Below are positions 1 to 16,640 of a stretch of DNA of 64,000 bases, piece after piece (position 1 is the stretch's first letter; each line of letters starts with the position of its first letter). The stretch covers positions 61,087,231 to 61,151,230 of the forward strand of contig CM028329.1 of the NCBI GenBank assembly GCA_016647705.1. Direction: 5' to 3'. A program made the translations under genes and the position numbers. The DNA comes from Eucommia ulmoides (lineage: Eukaryota; Streptophyta; Magnoliopsida; Garryales; Eucommiaceae). The notes beneath the pieces are model-generated. The model was given only the letters and a program-made list of their open reading frames with translations, ran no database searches and was not told the DNA's origin.

Positions 1-828
1 TGGCCAATTGGCCAGCTGGGTTGGGCTTGGGGTTGGTAATAAGATTGATCGTAAAAGTACGACCCCAAAAGTTCACTATAATGATATTGATCCTACCCAT
101 ACGTATTTGAATATTGATTATACTCGGGCAACGGATAATATGGATCATGATAAACATTATTATAGGAGCATGTGAGATATTGCCAATTGAATGGACATTG
201 GTTGGTGAGATGAGTGGATTTTTGACATATAGTACATGGATAAAAAGTTAGGTTGCAGTCTTGGGGGGTTAACTTGGTCTAATTTCTCATTCAAAGTGGC
301 TAATCTCGCAAAGGCATCATCCATCGACCTTAATCACAATATTTTTTTAGTTTTCTTAAAAAAATGGACATTATAACCTGAATTCTTGCTTGAAGATCTG
401 ATGAACTCAAAGGGTGGATCTCGGTTAACCGGTTAGCCTGCAAAAATAGATCTCAAAAATAACAAAGAGGAAATATGTATAAATGGTGGAAAATGGTATG
501 GAAATGGTGTTGGAATGGTATATTTTGTTCCCAAACATCTAGTGCTATTTATAGATCTCCAAAGGAAGTTTGGGGGTGCAATTTGGTCAAAATCGAATCA
601 ATTTAAGTGCGAATAGACAAGTGCACAATACGCATTGCATTGATCCTGGGCGGCGCGCAATGCATGACTTGGCCAGCCCACTTGTTCTTGCCTATTCCAG
701 TCCGTTCCACCCTGTTTCCAGCCTGGTTCCTATTCATTCGACACCCATTTGTCCATTTGCACCCAAATTGATCCGGTTTTGGCCATTTTGCTCCCCCAAA
801 CTTCTTTTTGGATTTTATAAATAGAAAT
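1..828. other. Intergenic, no gene seen
   Basis: No coding exon can be supported here. Short open frames on both strands at about 570-851 overlap each other and have no recognisable composition or domain. A TATA-like TATAAATAG lies near 816, just before the TRIM-like element that follows, and may belong to older retroelement sequence. Confidence 0.5.
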
Positions 829-1192
829 TGTAGGCCAGTTTTTGGTAGCAATTGTCTCGTAGCGAAGACCTAGGTGTAGGTCAAGTCACAATTGAATGCC
901 ATGGGAACTTGTGTGTTTTGAATGCACGATAAGTTTTGAGTATATGTCTTTCCAAACATCAATTGGTTTTAGGATGAGTGGTACAAGTGGTATTAGAGCT
1001 AAGGTCGCGGGAGCAATTGTTGAGGGAGAGATTGTTGGTTAGGTTTTGGCAGTAACTGTCCCGTGGTGAAGGCCCAGGTGTGGGTCCTGTCATAATCAAA
1101 TGTCATGGGCGGTTGTGTGTGTTAAATGCACTATAAGGTTAAGGTATATGCCTTTCCAAACACCAATTGGTTTTTGGATGAGTGATAATGCA
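829..1192 (+). mobile_element. TRIM-like element, two short LTRs around a 47-bp core
   Basis: Two direct repeats of about 157-160 bp (829-985 and 1033-1192) both begin TGT and share blocks such as CTTTCCAAACA and CAATTGGTTTT. Between them are only 47 bp. That core starts with TGGTATTAGAGC (988-999), one mismatch from the usual primer-binding site for initiator-Met tRNA (TGGTATCAGAGC), and ends with purine-rich TGAGGGAGAGAT. This is the layout of a terminal-repeat retrotransposon in miniature. No clear target duplication is visible, so the outer limits are approximate. Confidence 0.55.
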
Positions 1193-1439
1193 TGAGATCC
1201 TATACTAAACCTCCAACATAAGAGGCTCTTGTATGTGTTGAATGTTGTAATTTATATATTTTATGTATAATATATTTTTTTTTAATATTTGGATGATTGG
1301 CCCTGCTCTAAATATAAATAGAAAGGCTCTAGCTCGGTCCTAAAAATGGTTGTGCCTAATTTTTGGGGTCCCGACTCTATTATGGGCTTAAACTTCATGC
1401 ATGAACCCTAAAAATAGCTTAACGGGTTTGGTAGGGGCT

Positions 1440-2460
1440 CATGAACACTATCACACAGAGTCAAGATAGAGTTGTTAAAGTGGAGAAATGCAATCAAGTG
1501 ATATTTGATTGTAGGATACTATTGAAGTTGAAAGAAAAATCTTACAAAACTGCAATGATACAGACAATTGGGCGGTACACTAGAAGTATGTTCATAAGCT
1601 AAGTGTGATGGAGATGAGGACGACAAGGTGGATGACTAGTAAGACAAGAATGAATAAGGATAAGGATAAAGTTACTAGAGAGAAATTAGGATTAAACGTT
1701 GAATAGAAGATTATAGAATTGTTTGCGATGGTTTGGATATGTGGGTTGAAGACTTGGACAGACACCATTGAGGAAACTTGATTTAATTCAATTCAAGTGG
1801 AAGGTGCTACAAGTTAGGGGTGTTCATTGGCCTGCTCAGCCCGTTGACTATTTTTAGGGTTTGAGTTTGAAGTTTAAGGCCATGGATAGAACCAGAGCCC
1901 CAAAATTAGGCCCGGTCATTTTTAGGGTCGAGCTAGGGCCTTACCATTTATATTTAGGGGTGGACCGCCCCATCCATCCAAAATATTAGGAAAAAATATT
2001 ATAAATAAAGTGAATAAATTATTAACATTTAATAAGTACAAAATACAAACATTGGACTTGTAGCTTAGTGGTTATCTAAAGAGCCTTTATGTTGGAGGTT
2101 TAGTGTTCAAGACTTTTCTCTCACTTAGAATAGTTTATAGATTATATTTTCATAAAAAAATATTTATTAATTATTTAAAAAATTATATAGGGCCAAGCCA
2201 GCCCTAGGGCTAAGCTTTGGTTTTAGGTATTTTAAAATCCAGCTGGCTTGAGCAGTGGAATAGTGCCTAATGTTCATGCCTCGGCACTACTAAACCTTTT
2301 TAATTTAGTAGGTTGGGCCTGGCTGAACCCGACCTAACCTGGCCTATGAACACCCTTAGCTTCAAGAGGAGGGAGGGAGAGGTCTACGAAAACTTGGAAT
2401 GAAACAATTAAAAATGATTTGATAGCCTTGAATAGGACTAGGGGGATGACTCTCGAGTGA
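1440..2460 (+). pseudogene. LINE reverse transcriptase C-terminal remnant, split by a MITE
   Basis: The plus strand at 1590-1790 reads, with several stops, like the end of a plant non-LTR retrotransposon polyprotein: an R(W)M..KTRM stretch, an REKLG motif, and degraded versions of the usual RWFGHV and RRPKKTW blocks. The last part resumes at 2360-2455 after an intervening MITE. It is heavily decayed and cannot encode a protein. The family assignment is from remembered motif order only. Confidence 0.45.
1818..2355. mobile_element. MITE with GGGTGTTCAT terminal inverted repeats
   Basis: The left end GGGTGTTCAT followed by TGGCC mirrors the right end, which in reverse complement reads GGGTGTTCATAGGCC. 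Both ends are bordered by TTAG, a possible 3-4 bp target duplication that would fit a PIF/Harbinger-type MITE. It interrupts the LINE remnant. A degraded relative lies at 19265-19715. Confidence 0.55.
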
Positions 2461-4539
2461 TATTTATGGTGCAATCGGCTTTTGCTTTATTGTTGTTTTA
2501 TATTGACCCCCAAAACTTCCCAAATACTATATGCAATTGAAAATAAATTACTTTTAATAAATGTGATAACTTAATATGAAAAAACATCTTTTAATTTGAA
2601 AACATGGGTGGATTTGGTATGCTAGTTCTTATCATCTTATAACTCTATAAGTTTGCATATATTGAACCATCAAGACTTATTTAATGTTCTCATTGGGAAT
2701 TGACATTCATCTTCAGTTCTCTTTCTCTGAGGCTGTATTAGTTTATGTTTAAGTCGTATTGTTCTCTTATACTTTGATGTCAAGTTATTTACATCATCTA
2801 TTTTTAAATTAAACACATATTTTGATCACTTCTTTCTCTGAACTAGTAAAAAATGTTGGTGTATTTTTTATTCTTATCATGTCGAGTGAAGGGATATTTG
2901 ATTAGAGCTGTGAGTAAAAACTGAACCGAATTGCCAGTTCTAGGCATGAAAAAGGTGAAGTGGTTCGGTTCAGTTTGGTTTAACAGAGGAAATGGTTTCG
3001 TTCAGTTCGGTTTAAAAGAGGAAACTGTTTATTTTGGTTTTTGGTTTTTGGTTTTTACACCTAATGGAACTATTTTTTTGCATTTATGTTCGGTTCGATA
3101 TTGTTGGCCTAACTGAACCAAATTGAACATTTACACCCATAATTATGTGCTTATAGATCTATTTTTCTTCAGAACCCCCCTCCCCCTCTTTTTCTTTTAC
3201 ATTATATTATGCTTGAATTGATTATGTGTTTACTTTGAAAGTATGATCCATCTTGGTTTTTTGGATTCTAAGTTGAATCCAGGTTGAATTTTACTTTGAA
3301 AAAATAAAACTCTCCTTAAGCTATTTATTATTTAATATTCTTTTTTTTCGGGAAAATCGGGGCGCGTCAGCTGACGATTCCACTCGTTTGCATGAAGTAA
3401 TTCCGCCTGCCTTTTGTTTGTTTGTTTGAGCAGAAATTCAGGCTGCCTGGTCGAGCCCAGCTTGATCTCCAGGGCTTTTCAACCGGCATGCAATAGTTAG
3501 CTTCATAATTGTTTCTTATATACGTGTATATATATTGCAATGGTGTAATTTGAAGCGTTACTCCCAAGATTGTTATTGAAGAACAGTTCGGCGATACATA
3601 GCTCCTACTATACGTGCAATTAGGTAAAGGTTTGGACCACTTGGGTCTATTGTATGCAATCATACCTTATTTTGAAAGAAGTTGTTTCCCCAACTATAAC
3701 CCGTGACATTCAAGTGACGCGACAACAAATTTCTTTTGCCCATTTGCATTCATATGTCAATGCATTTTGTGGCCTACAAAGGAGCAATTTGGCCCATGAA
3801 TGAAATAATTAGGACTGCTTGGTACGCTCTAAAATTAAAATTTTAAATATTGAATTTTTAACCGAATAGATAAAATATATATCACATTTGGCTAAAAATA
3901 ATTTTAAACATTTTAATAAAACCTAATTAATGATTATATAGTCTCAATTATGATTATAAAACAAACTTACTATGAGAAAAAAATAATCTTTTTAATTTTC
4001 TATCTTATCAAACATCGCCTAAAATCCATTAGACTCATTTACAAATTTCCAAGATCCGTTATTCAATTTTCATTACTTAATTGAGTTTTGAGGGAAATAA
4101 GAATCACATCACATAACTCATGTACCCAATAGATGTTCATCTAGTTGGTAACTGGAGATGCTCTGTTTACTTGTCAACTAAGATTTTTCTAGAGAACAAC
4201 AAAAATTAAATATTGAATTTAATTTCGAATACACCAGATCGAGATGCGCGTAAGCTGATCTAGATACAACTTACTGGCAAAAAAATAAAAATAAAATAAA
4301 AAAACTGGTGAACACATTTGATCAGAAGACATTGCTACTAAAACCAGCTAATGGCAACTTCAGCAACATAAAAAGAGGACTCTTCAGTCTTTTACCCTCA
4401 AAGCAGCTCTAAACCTACTTAGTTGATTGTTCTCATTGCTTTTCTTGCTTGTTCGCCCTTTCCTGCATACATAGAGATAACAGTCACTAATCCACTGAAA
4501 ACAGAATATTTTCACAACTTTACATGGTTAAGGCAGTAT
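2461..4539. other. Intergenic, repeat fragments only
   Basis: No gene is supported. 2905-3130 is a fragment of the CGGTTTGGTTT-rich dispersed repeat seen again at 12.7, 14.9, 20.3 and 63.5 kb. The rest is AT-rich sequence without recognisable structure. A minus-strand open frame at 3367-3663 has no recognisable motif. Confidence 0.5.
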
Positions 4540-6540
4540 CTTATCACAAATCAATAATAATATACCATTGAAATCAAAGACAATAACAAGGTTATCGCTC
4601 ATTAAAAAAACCGACATTCGAAATTTTAACCCCCTCAAGTCGCTTTGTATAGTGAAATCACGGATAACAACAAAAAATTCGCTACTTCTAACCCCTAATT
4701 GTATTTAATCGAGTTAAGGAACAATTTGGTGAAGAAAATTAAAACCATGGACAATATTAAGATATTATAACACACAAAAAACGCCATTTTTTGTTACTTC
4801 TATTCCCATAAGTGCATTTTATAGAAGTACGAAACAATTTGAGGTAAAATAAAAAAAACATAGACAATAATAATTACCATTTTTGCTACTTCCATCCCCT
4901 AATCATGAATTGAATTGAATGAATGATATGATAAACAAATCGAAATCGTGGACAATTACAAGGTTATAGCTCATTAAAAAGACTAATTCACTATTTTTAT
5001 GCCCTAACTACATGTCGTAGAGTTACAAAAAGCATTTGAAAACGAATTGAAATTTTAGTCTTTTTATTCAAGTCCATTTCTATTTTTAATTTTAATAAAA
5101 AATACATTTAAAGAAATGACACACCATTTTTACCACAACTATTCGAGTACCTATCTTAAACTACATGTGTCATACCACTATTCAGATGACATATCTCACA
5201 AATGCCACACCAATTTAACATATCTATTGGAGATGCTTTAAAGAAGTATTTTATCACAAATGAGAATCGTGGACAATAACAAGGGTATCATTTTTTCGCC
5301 ACTTTCACCTCTAAAGTACATCTCATGAAGTTAAGGAAGAACTTGATCACAAATCAAAATTGGAGACAATAACAAGGTTATAGTTCACAAGAAATTATCA
5401 ATTTCGCAACTTTTATCACGGAAAAGGCAATAATTCACCAAAAAGACCATTTTGTTTACTTTTATTCCTTAATAGCATTGCATAGATTTCAAGTACTATA
5501 TCATGAATCGAATTCGAAGAACACAGTAGAACACCATTTTCGCCACTTTCGATCCCTAAATGCATTTCATGGAATTGAGGATCAAAAATTGAAAAAGACG
5601 ATTTCACTGCTTTTTATCCCAATATTTGCATTTCATGGAGTGAAAAAAATATTTGATGCCAAAACAAAATCGTGGAATAACTCAGTCATAGCTCACTAAA
5701 AATACTATTTTGGCAACTATTTACCTTTAATTGCATTTCATAGAGTTAATATTTGATCACAAATCAAAATCACGTGTTAGCAACGTCTTTCCAAAGTGAA
5801 AGAGAGGCACGGTGGGCTCTCTAGCAATAAGTCGAGTAGGTGAAAGCTGGTTTTATGCCTTGCTTTACCCGCTAACTTGAAAAATATTTAAACACTACCT
5901 TTCCTGGAGAGTCTCGCTTTGAAAAAGAAGGTTTCAATGAATACAATGGGGTATAGTGTTAAGGAAATATTTGATTAGAAATCAAAATCGTAAAAAATAA
6001 CAAGGCTATAGCTCATTAAAACACTATTTTGCCACTTCCATCCGTTAAATGCATTACATGGAGTAAAGAAAGAATTTGATCACAAATCAAAATCGGTGAC
6101 AAAAACAAGGTTATACCTCAGCTAAAACAAATTTAATAGCATTTTAAAGAGTCAAGGAAGTAGTTGATCACAAATCAAAATTATGAACGACAAAGTCGCA
6201 ACTCACTAAAAAAGACTACCTTCGCCACTTTTTATTCCATAATTACACACTAATGAGTTAGCGAAGTACTTGATCACAAATTGAAACAGAAACAATAAGG
6301 CTTTCATACCCAATAAAAAAGCAATTTTCGTTTGTCGCTTGATTGCATTTTATAGGATTAAGAAAATATTTGATTAAAAACGGAAATTGGAGACAATAAC
6401 AAGACAATAGGTCACTAGAAATACCGTATACCGAAACTAAAGGGAATTTTGCAACATCCAGACAAGGAAAAATTGGCAACAAAAGGTTGATTATTCGATA
6501 AATTATCTTGAGAATCAACAAGGAGAACTATAATCAAACT
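4540..6540. repeat. Degenerate tandem array, about 118-bp unit
   Basis: A phrase of the form TTGATCACAAATCAAAATCG, then GACAATAACAAGGTTATAGC, then a block with 'ttcgccactttta', then 'tgcatttcatagagtta' recurs more than a dozen times with many substitutions and indels. A block at about 5778-5945 that does not follow the pattern looks like a later insertion. The array lies about 1 kb beyond the 3' end of COQ5. Confidence 0.8.
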
Positions 6541-7114
6541 ACAATAGGATAGCTCAAATTTTTTGATTGATTAAAGCACCAACAGCTAAACTGTTTCTGC
6601 TCCATGCATAGACTCCATGGAAGTAATTTTATCTTATAGAAATACGTCGTCGCTCAATCCCAGAGTTATTTTCGGGGCGAAAAAAAAATTAAACCTAGCA
6701 TGTGTGGAATTGCTAGAGCAACAGCTATGTAAGCAGAACACACATAGAAATTGATACTAATTATAGGATTTTCAAATGTCCTCAGAACTCACCTGGTAAG
6801 AATAAGATCTATAACCATGGATAGTAGTTGCAGGAATTCCATGAAGGAACAGCCAATATTCTACTCATTTCTGTCTCAACAAACACTAAAGCTAGTGCCA
6901 GCTGCAAAAGATGACAATAAGTAAATATAGCTATCGAGATGTTCAAAAATTTCAAAAATGTCAACAAACAACCCTTAATTTCACAAAAAACGACGGCATC
7001 CTTAATTTTACAAACTATTCATAGTTTCAGAAAATTCCAAATTTAATCATTTAATATAAGGCTCTAAATGTGGTTCGGAAAATAGGGAGGGATGCCTCAA
7101 ATTTAGACCCTAAT

Positions 7115-7282
7115 AAAAGGGCGACCCATTGCACGAAAACTCTTGCTATTGCGGGGTCTGGAGAGGGTCAGACGTATGCAGCCTTACCCTTGTATACAGA
7201 GAGACTATTTTCAAGATTTGGATCTGCGACCTCCAGGTCATAATAGAACAATCTTACTATTGTGCCCAAGGCTCATCCTCTA
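7115..7282 (-). mobile_element. Au-type SINE with 16-bp target duplication
   Basis: The reverse complement starts GAGGATGAGCCTTGGGCACA and has a tRNA-like head and the Au-SINE phrase 'aagggtaaggctgc'. It is flanked by AAATTTAGACCCTAAT (7099-7114) and AAATTTAAACCCTAAT (7283-7298), one mismatch apart, which marks a genuine retroposition event. It is tRNA-derived, not a functional tRNA gene. Confidence 0.8.
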
Positions 7283-7582
7283 AAATTTAAACCCTAATAC
7301 GGAAAGAAAATTAAAGTTCGAACTCCTATTTTTTGAAATTTATGGCAAAATTAAAGAACTTTATCACTTTCTAATCAGTTACGACAAGTTATCAAAGCCT
7401 TCACCGGATAAATTTGCCCTAAAAGAGTGTGAATTTGAACTTGCTCTAAAAAACCCTATAGACATTTGGTTAGGGTTCCTTATTTTGGCTTATGAAAGTG
7501 TGGAACGAAAACAGAAAAACAAAAGGAGAACTTGTTTTCGTTCTGACCTAAACTTTCTTTTTGTTTCTGTTGTATTATACCC

Positions 7583-12059
<4,477 letters not shown>

Positions 12060-12955
12060 ACTAAACTTGTTTATATCCAGACACCTACAATAACTGTGAC
12101 AAAGATGAAGTAAAATTAAAAAGAAAAACATTAAATATACTGCTAATTATTTTGATTAAGAAGTAACCTTGTTCGAAGAGATATTTCGTTTCTAAATACT
12201 TTAATTATTTAACCATTCCTCACACATGAAGCATCTAACTTTGATTAACGAAAAATCTCTCCGTGATTCTTTTAGGGGCTCGTAGGTGTTTGTCTTGCGT
12301 GCGGATTGAACTGCGCACAGTTTTTGGAGTGCGTGCAGTGATTTTCCGCTTGCACAGTGATTTTCCAATGTTGTCTATAATACATTAAGTTGGCGATATT
12401 TATTTTGGAAAAATAATATTACTGTCACTGATACATTTAATATAACTAAGTGATGTAAACATGGGCTTATAGCCGATCAAATGGAAGAATGGCGCGTGAA
12501 AAACAGAAAACGGGGGAGCAAGTTTTGGTCCGTAAAAGACATAAATGCCCTTGGACAAATGGCAATCCATGCAATTTCCCTAATAGATTTTTCAATTGGA
12601 CTCGATTCAAACCAAATTGTAAATTGATAAACCAAATGTGTTAACTACAATACCTAAGGGACCACTTAAACACCCATCCCGAATAGGGATGGCAAACAAA
12701 ACAAAACCGACGGGTAAGAGAAACCGAACCGAATTGTCTGGTTTTGAAACCGACTAAATGGTTTGGCTACGGTTTTTGTTTTGAAATTAGTAACCGAAAC
12801 GGTTTTGGTTTTGGTTTTGGTTTTGGGATATTAACCGCGAAATCGAATTGCAAAACCGATATTTTAAATATATTTTTATAAAATATATGCCCTCACTTTT
12901 TCATATATTTACAGTTTAATCCCTACTATATATATAATTATATATTTATGGGAGA

Positions 12956-13477
12956 TGAAATGAAAAGCACACACTCACAAACAATAACATAAGATTTAAC
13001 GAGGTTCGGCAATTTCGCCTACTCCTCGGGAGCAACTATGGAACTTCTTTATTTGACAATGAAATACAAATAAAGAACACAAAACAAGGTCTTAAAACAA
13101 CTTAAGACACTTATGCAAAAAATTCACTCAATTGTGACTATTGAGGAATTTGATCTAATTTCTCTCTTCTCACTCTTCTTCTTCAATTGTGAGATTTATT
13201 GATCTCTCCAATTTTGAGATGCTTCCTTCAATGCCCTTGGCCTCTATTTATAGATGAGGTTGGAGCTCAATTATTCAACAAAGCGGAAAAATGAGCCACC
13301 GTTTTTTATCAACTTTAGCCACTATTTTTTATCAACTTTAGCCACCATTTTTTACCCTTTTTTCTTATTCCCTTTTACAACAAACATGCAAAGAAACACA
13401 AAAGGCATCAAAGTGTGAAAACTCATTTCACACCATTGTAAAGTGTTGGCCCAATTTTGTTGAAAATCAAGCCAACA
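12956..13477 (-). mobile_element. Ty1/copia LTR (minus orientation)
   Basis: Read on the minus strand it begins TGTTGGCTTGATTTTC and contains TATAAATAGAGGCC as its promoter. On the side facing the coding remnant is a purine-rich stretch (AAATGTGGAGAT, 13476 upward) resembling a polypurine tract, so this is the 3' LTR. The duplicated 'gtggctaaagttgat' motif near 13300-13350 is a small internal repeat. The low-coordinate boundary is approximate. Confidence 0.65.
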
Positions 13478-13599
13478 ACCAACGATCTCCACATTTGTGA
13501 GATTATCAAATGCCACTATCATATCAACGTTAGTATGGATTCTCATACTACACATCCAATAGGCCCGATAGTTGCTCATTTAAAATCATACTATGTATG

Positions 13600-14420
13600 A
13601 ACAATATTGGCCAAGTTTAGGCAGTGCTGAAACTTGGCGCTTTCAACGACTTTTGTCAACATATCTGTAGGGTTATCGATCGTCTCAATCTTCGTAAGAA
13701 GAATAACACCTGCATCCACAATTTCTCAAACAAAGTGGAATCGAACATCGATATGCTTGGTTCGAGCATGATGAACTCGGTTCTTCGCTAAATGCATTGA
13801 GCTTTGATTATCGCAATATATCTCCACCTGTTTCTGATGAAAACTCAAGTTTGAAATCAGTCCATGTATCCAAATGGCTTCCTTCATGGCTTCTCCAGTA
13901 GCCATGTATTTAGCTTCCGTAGTAGACAACGCTACAGTGGACTGCAATGTAGACCTCCAACTAATTGGACCACTAGCCCTGGTAAATAAATACCCAGTAG
14001 TAGACCGTCACTTATCCAAATCACCAGCGTAGTCTGAATCCACATATCCAATGAGAAACCTTACGACTTCCATTTGATTTCTCACAAATTTCAAACCCAC
14101 ATCCTCAGTACCTTTGATATACCTCAAAACCCATTTTGCAGCTTCCCAATGCTTATTTCCTAGATCATGCATATATCTGCTAACCATACTAACAGCTTGA
14201 GAAATATCAGGTCTCGTGCATACCATTGTGTCGTATTGCGTACATGAGGTTTCCAATCAAACTTGCATACGGCACTTGAGCCATATACATCATTTCTTCA
14301 TTTGTACTCAGTGATAGTTCGGCACTTAACTTAAAGTGAGGAGCCAAAGGTGTACTAACCGATTTGGTATTTTCATCCATACCAAATTTAATACATTTTT
14401 CAAATATTGTTTCTATATTA
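13600..14420 (-). pseudogene. Ty1/copia RT-RNase H remnant
   Basis: The minus strand encodes the end of a copia polyprotein: 'KSVSTPLAPHFKL' (about 14370), 'TRPDISQAVSMVSRYM' (about 14210), 'DSDYAGDLDK', then RNase H 'ALSTTEAKYMA', 'IYCDNQSSMHLAKN' and 'HARTKHIDVRFHFV'. At least one frameshift near 14230, a stop after DLDK, and a TGA where RNase H normally continues make it non-functional. The gag, protease, integrase and most of the reverse transcriptase are missing. Confidence 0.85.
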
Positions 14421-14424
14421 ACCA

Positions 14425-14600
14425 CACACTTTACAATGGTGTGAAATGAGTTTTTCACACTTTGATGTCTTTTGTGTTTCTTCACATGTTTGTTGTGAAA
14501 GGGAAGAAGAAAAAAATGGGTCAAATATGGTGGCTAAAGTTGATGAAAAATAGTGGCTCATTTTTCCTCTTTGTTGAATAATTGAGCTCCAACATATATA
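14425..14600 (+). mobile_element. Inverted fragment of the same copia LTR
   Basis: This stretch, read on the plus strand, matches the minus-strand LTR at 12956-13477: 'cactttacaatggtgtgaa', 'tttttcacactttgatg', 'ggtggctaaagttgat' and 'gaataattgagctccaac' occur in the same order. Normal LTRs are direct repeats. Here the second copy is inverted relative to the first and to the coding remnant. Confidence 0.8.
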
Positions 14601-15239
14601 TGTGGGCATGTTTTATTTATTTACACTTTAATCCCTTCTATATATATTTATTTACAGTTTGATTTGTATTATTGTGACAACTCTTTATCGTTGTATTTTA
14701 ATTGTGGTTAGAAACGTTTATTGTAACAATTAATAATTTTGTGGTATGGTTTTGTTTTTTGGAATTTATATTTGATATTTTAGTTATATATTTTTATTTA
14801 TATACAAAAAATAACGGTTCACAGTTTCGCAGTTTTGGTTTTCTATAAATTTAAATGGTTCGATTTTAAAACCGTTTTTAAAAAACGGTGGTTTTGGTTA
14901 CTGTTTTGGTTTGATATATGTCTAGTGGTTTTGGTTTTGGTTTTGATTTTATATGAAACTGGACTGAAACCGATCCATTGACATCCCTAATATCAAACTC
15001 AAGCAACCAAAAATGTAATTTTCCCATAACATACAAAAGGACTATATAAATGAAACAAAATAAAAATAGAGGTTTTTATTATTTAGTCCTCATTCAAGAG
15101 ATTATGTAGAGAAAAATCATTTTAAAAAGTTTATTCACCGACATGTTACGATCGTTCTCAAACATCAATGGGTCGGAGATAGTGCTAGCGGTGATAATGG
15201 TGAGGATATAAATGGTGGTGGAGGTAGAGAGGTGCTCAT

Positions 15240-15885
15240 TTTTACGTTAATGTTAGTGTTTGTGTGATTTTTTCACATATGATTTTTCAGACAATATGAA
15301 AATGCGTTAACGTTAACACATAGTAACCCAAAAAATATGTATTAACGTTAAAGCACACCCAACCCAAACACACAAAAAGCAAATACAGCACGATCATGTT
15401 AACGTTAACACACAAAACACCAAAAAATAAAGATACGTTAACGCAAACACACACAAGTAGATATGGAAGATGTATTAACGGTAAAACACACACAAAAAAA
15501 ACATGAAAATGCGTCGACATTAACATAAAGAGACCCAAAAAATGTCCATTAATGTTAACGCACATTTAACTCAAAAAGAAAAAATATCACAAACACATGG
15601 GAGCTAAAAAAATGAAGTTACGTTAATGTTAACGTTAACGCACAGAACCCCCAAAGAACAAAATACGTTAACACTAAAATCCACAATCCGATGGTGAAAA
15701 TGCGTTAGTGTTAACGTTAACGCACACCAAACCTAAAATACACAAACAGTGGACATGGTACGATCATGTTAACATTAACTCACACACATAAAGATCCGTT
15801 AACGCTAACACACACAAACAGATAGAGAAAATGCGTTAATGTGAACACACAAAAAAACATCAAAATGCGTTAACGCTAACATGAA
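15240..15885. repeat. GTTAACGTTAAC minisatellite with higher-order period
   Basis: About a dozen copies of a short motif around GTTAACGTTAAC followed by CACAC(A)n occur at irregular 40-70 bp spacing. Phrases such as 'cgatcatgttaacgttaac' (15391) and 'cgatcatgttaacattaac' (15761), and 'agatacgttaacgc' (15431) and 'agatccgttaacgc' (15791), recur at about 360-370 bp. That implies a longer unit that was itself duplicated. It lies in the putative COQ5 leader intron. Confidence 0.8.
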
Positions 15886-16339
15886 ATTCAAATCGTAATT
15901 TTGTAATATAGACAAAGTGTATTACTTGAACATTTACATTAATGTCATGTTGTATACTTTTGTCTTGTTAGGACAAAATGACAAAATCGTAAATAAGAGT
16001 GAACAGTTACGGATAATATTAGGGATTTTTTTTTTTAAGATTCTATATGGACTAGAAACTTAATTATTTGAATTGAAGGCTTATTCTATAAACTCAACAT
16101 CTTTGAAGGACCCATAAAAATAAAAATAAACAAGTAAACAATGTACATAATTCCATAACCAAATTCAATTAATCAGTTTCTTGCGTGATGCAGATATCTA
16201 AACATGCAAGACAAAACAAATAATGAATTGATGAAAACAGAATCAAATACGCCATTAGCAAACCAGCTCACAATTTTATAAAAACATAAAGAACCCTAAA
16301 TTCGAACGTCGTAAAGAAAATGCAGAATAATATAGTATT

Positions 16340-16640
16340 AAATCACTTACACGGAGGGTCTAATTGCCAAAAATAGGGGAAGGTAATCTATCCGATGCCC
16401 AAACCAACGACCGGATCGAGAGTTTCGATCTGAGAGAGAACAGAAATAGAGGGAACAGAACCGAGAGTTATGGAAGAAATGCGAGAAAGACAATCATAGA
16501 TGAGAGAAAAATGAAACGAAGAAACGCACCGAGAGAGAGGAAATCGGTAGGAGACCGAGGAGAGAACGACGTATAACCGGCGAGATCGCTCTAGAGAGAG
16601 AAGAATTCGATCGATGATTCAGAGAAATGGAGAGGGTTTA
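16340..16640 (-). other. COQ5: Probable 5'-UTR exon of COQ5
   Basis: Read on the minus strand this is a CT-rich, AT-poor block typical of plant leaders (repeated TCTCTC, CTCTCGGTTC), ending near CCTCCGTGTAAGTG, a good donor. The COQ5 start codon at 12059 has a splice acceptor just upstream, so some leader exon must lie further up, and this is the only leader-like block before RPL29. The plus-strand open frame here (16364-16576) is its shadow. Inferred, without transcript evidence. Confidence 0.4.

Larger units (their letters stand above)
12684..14989. mobile_element. Non-autonomous TIR element (TAGGGATG ends) with nested copia fragment
   Basis: The left end TAGGGATGGCAA and right end TTGACATCCCTA are inverted. 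Subterminal tracts of CGGTTTTGGTTTTGG type face inward at both ends. Its middle has been replaced or invaded by Ty1/copia sequence (about 12956-14600). The terminal sequence and GGTTT-rich subterminal regions suggest a hAT-like element, but an 8-bp target duplication is not evident. Relatives are at 20265-21970 and 63484 to the window end. Confidence 0.55.

Noticed and set aside
4405-4466. Possible last exon on the minus strand (acceptor TATGCAG then ERANKQEKQ and stop)
   Set aside because: No upstream exon with matching phase or recognisable protein was found, and COQ5 already ends properly at 7583.
4540-6540. Direct repeats resembling a CRISPR array
   Set aside because: The units are continuous degenerate tandem repeats without constant repeats and unique spacers, in a plant nuclear context.
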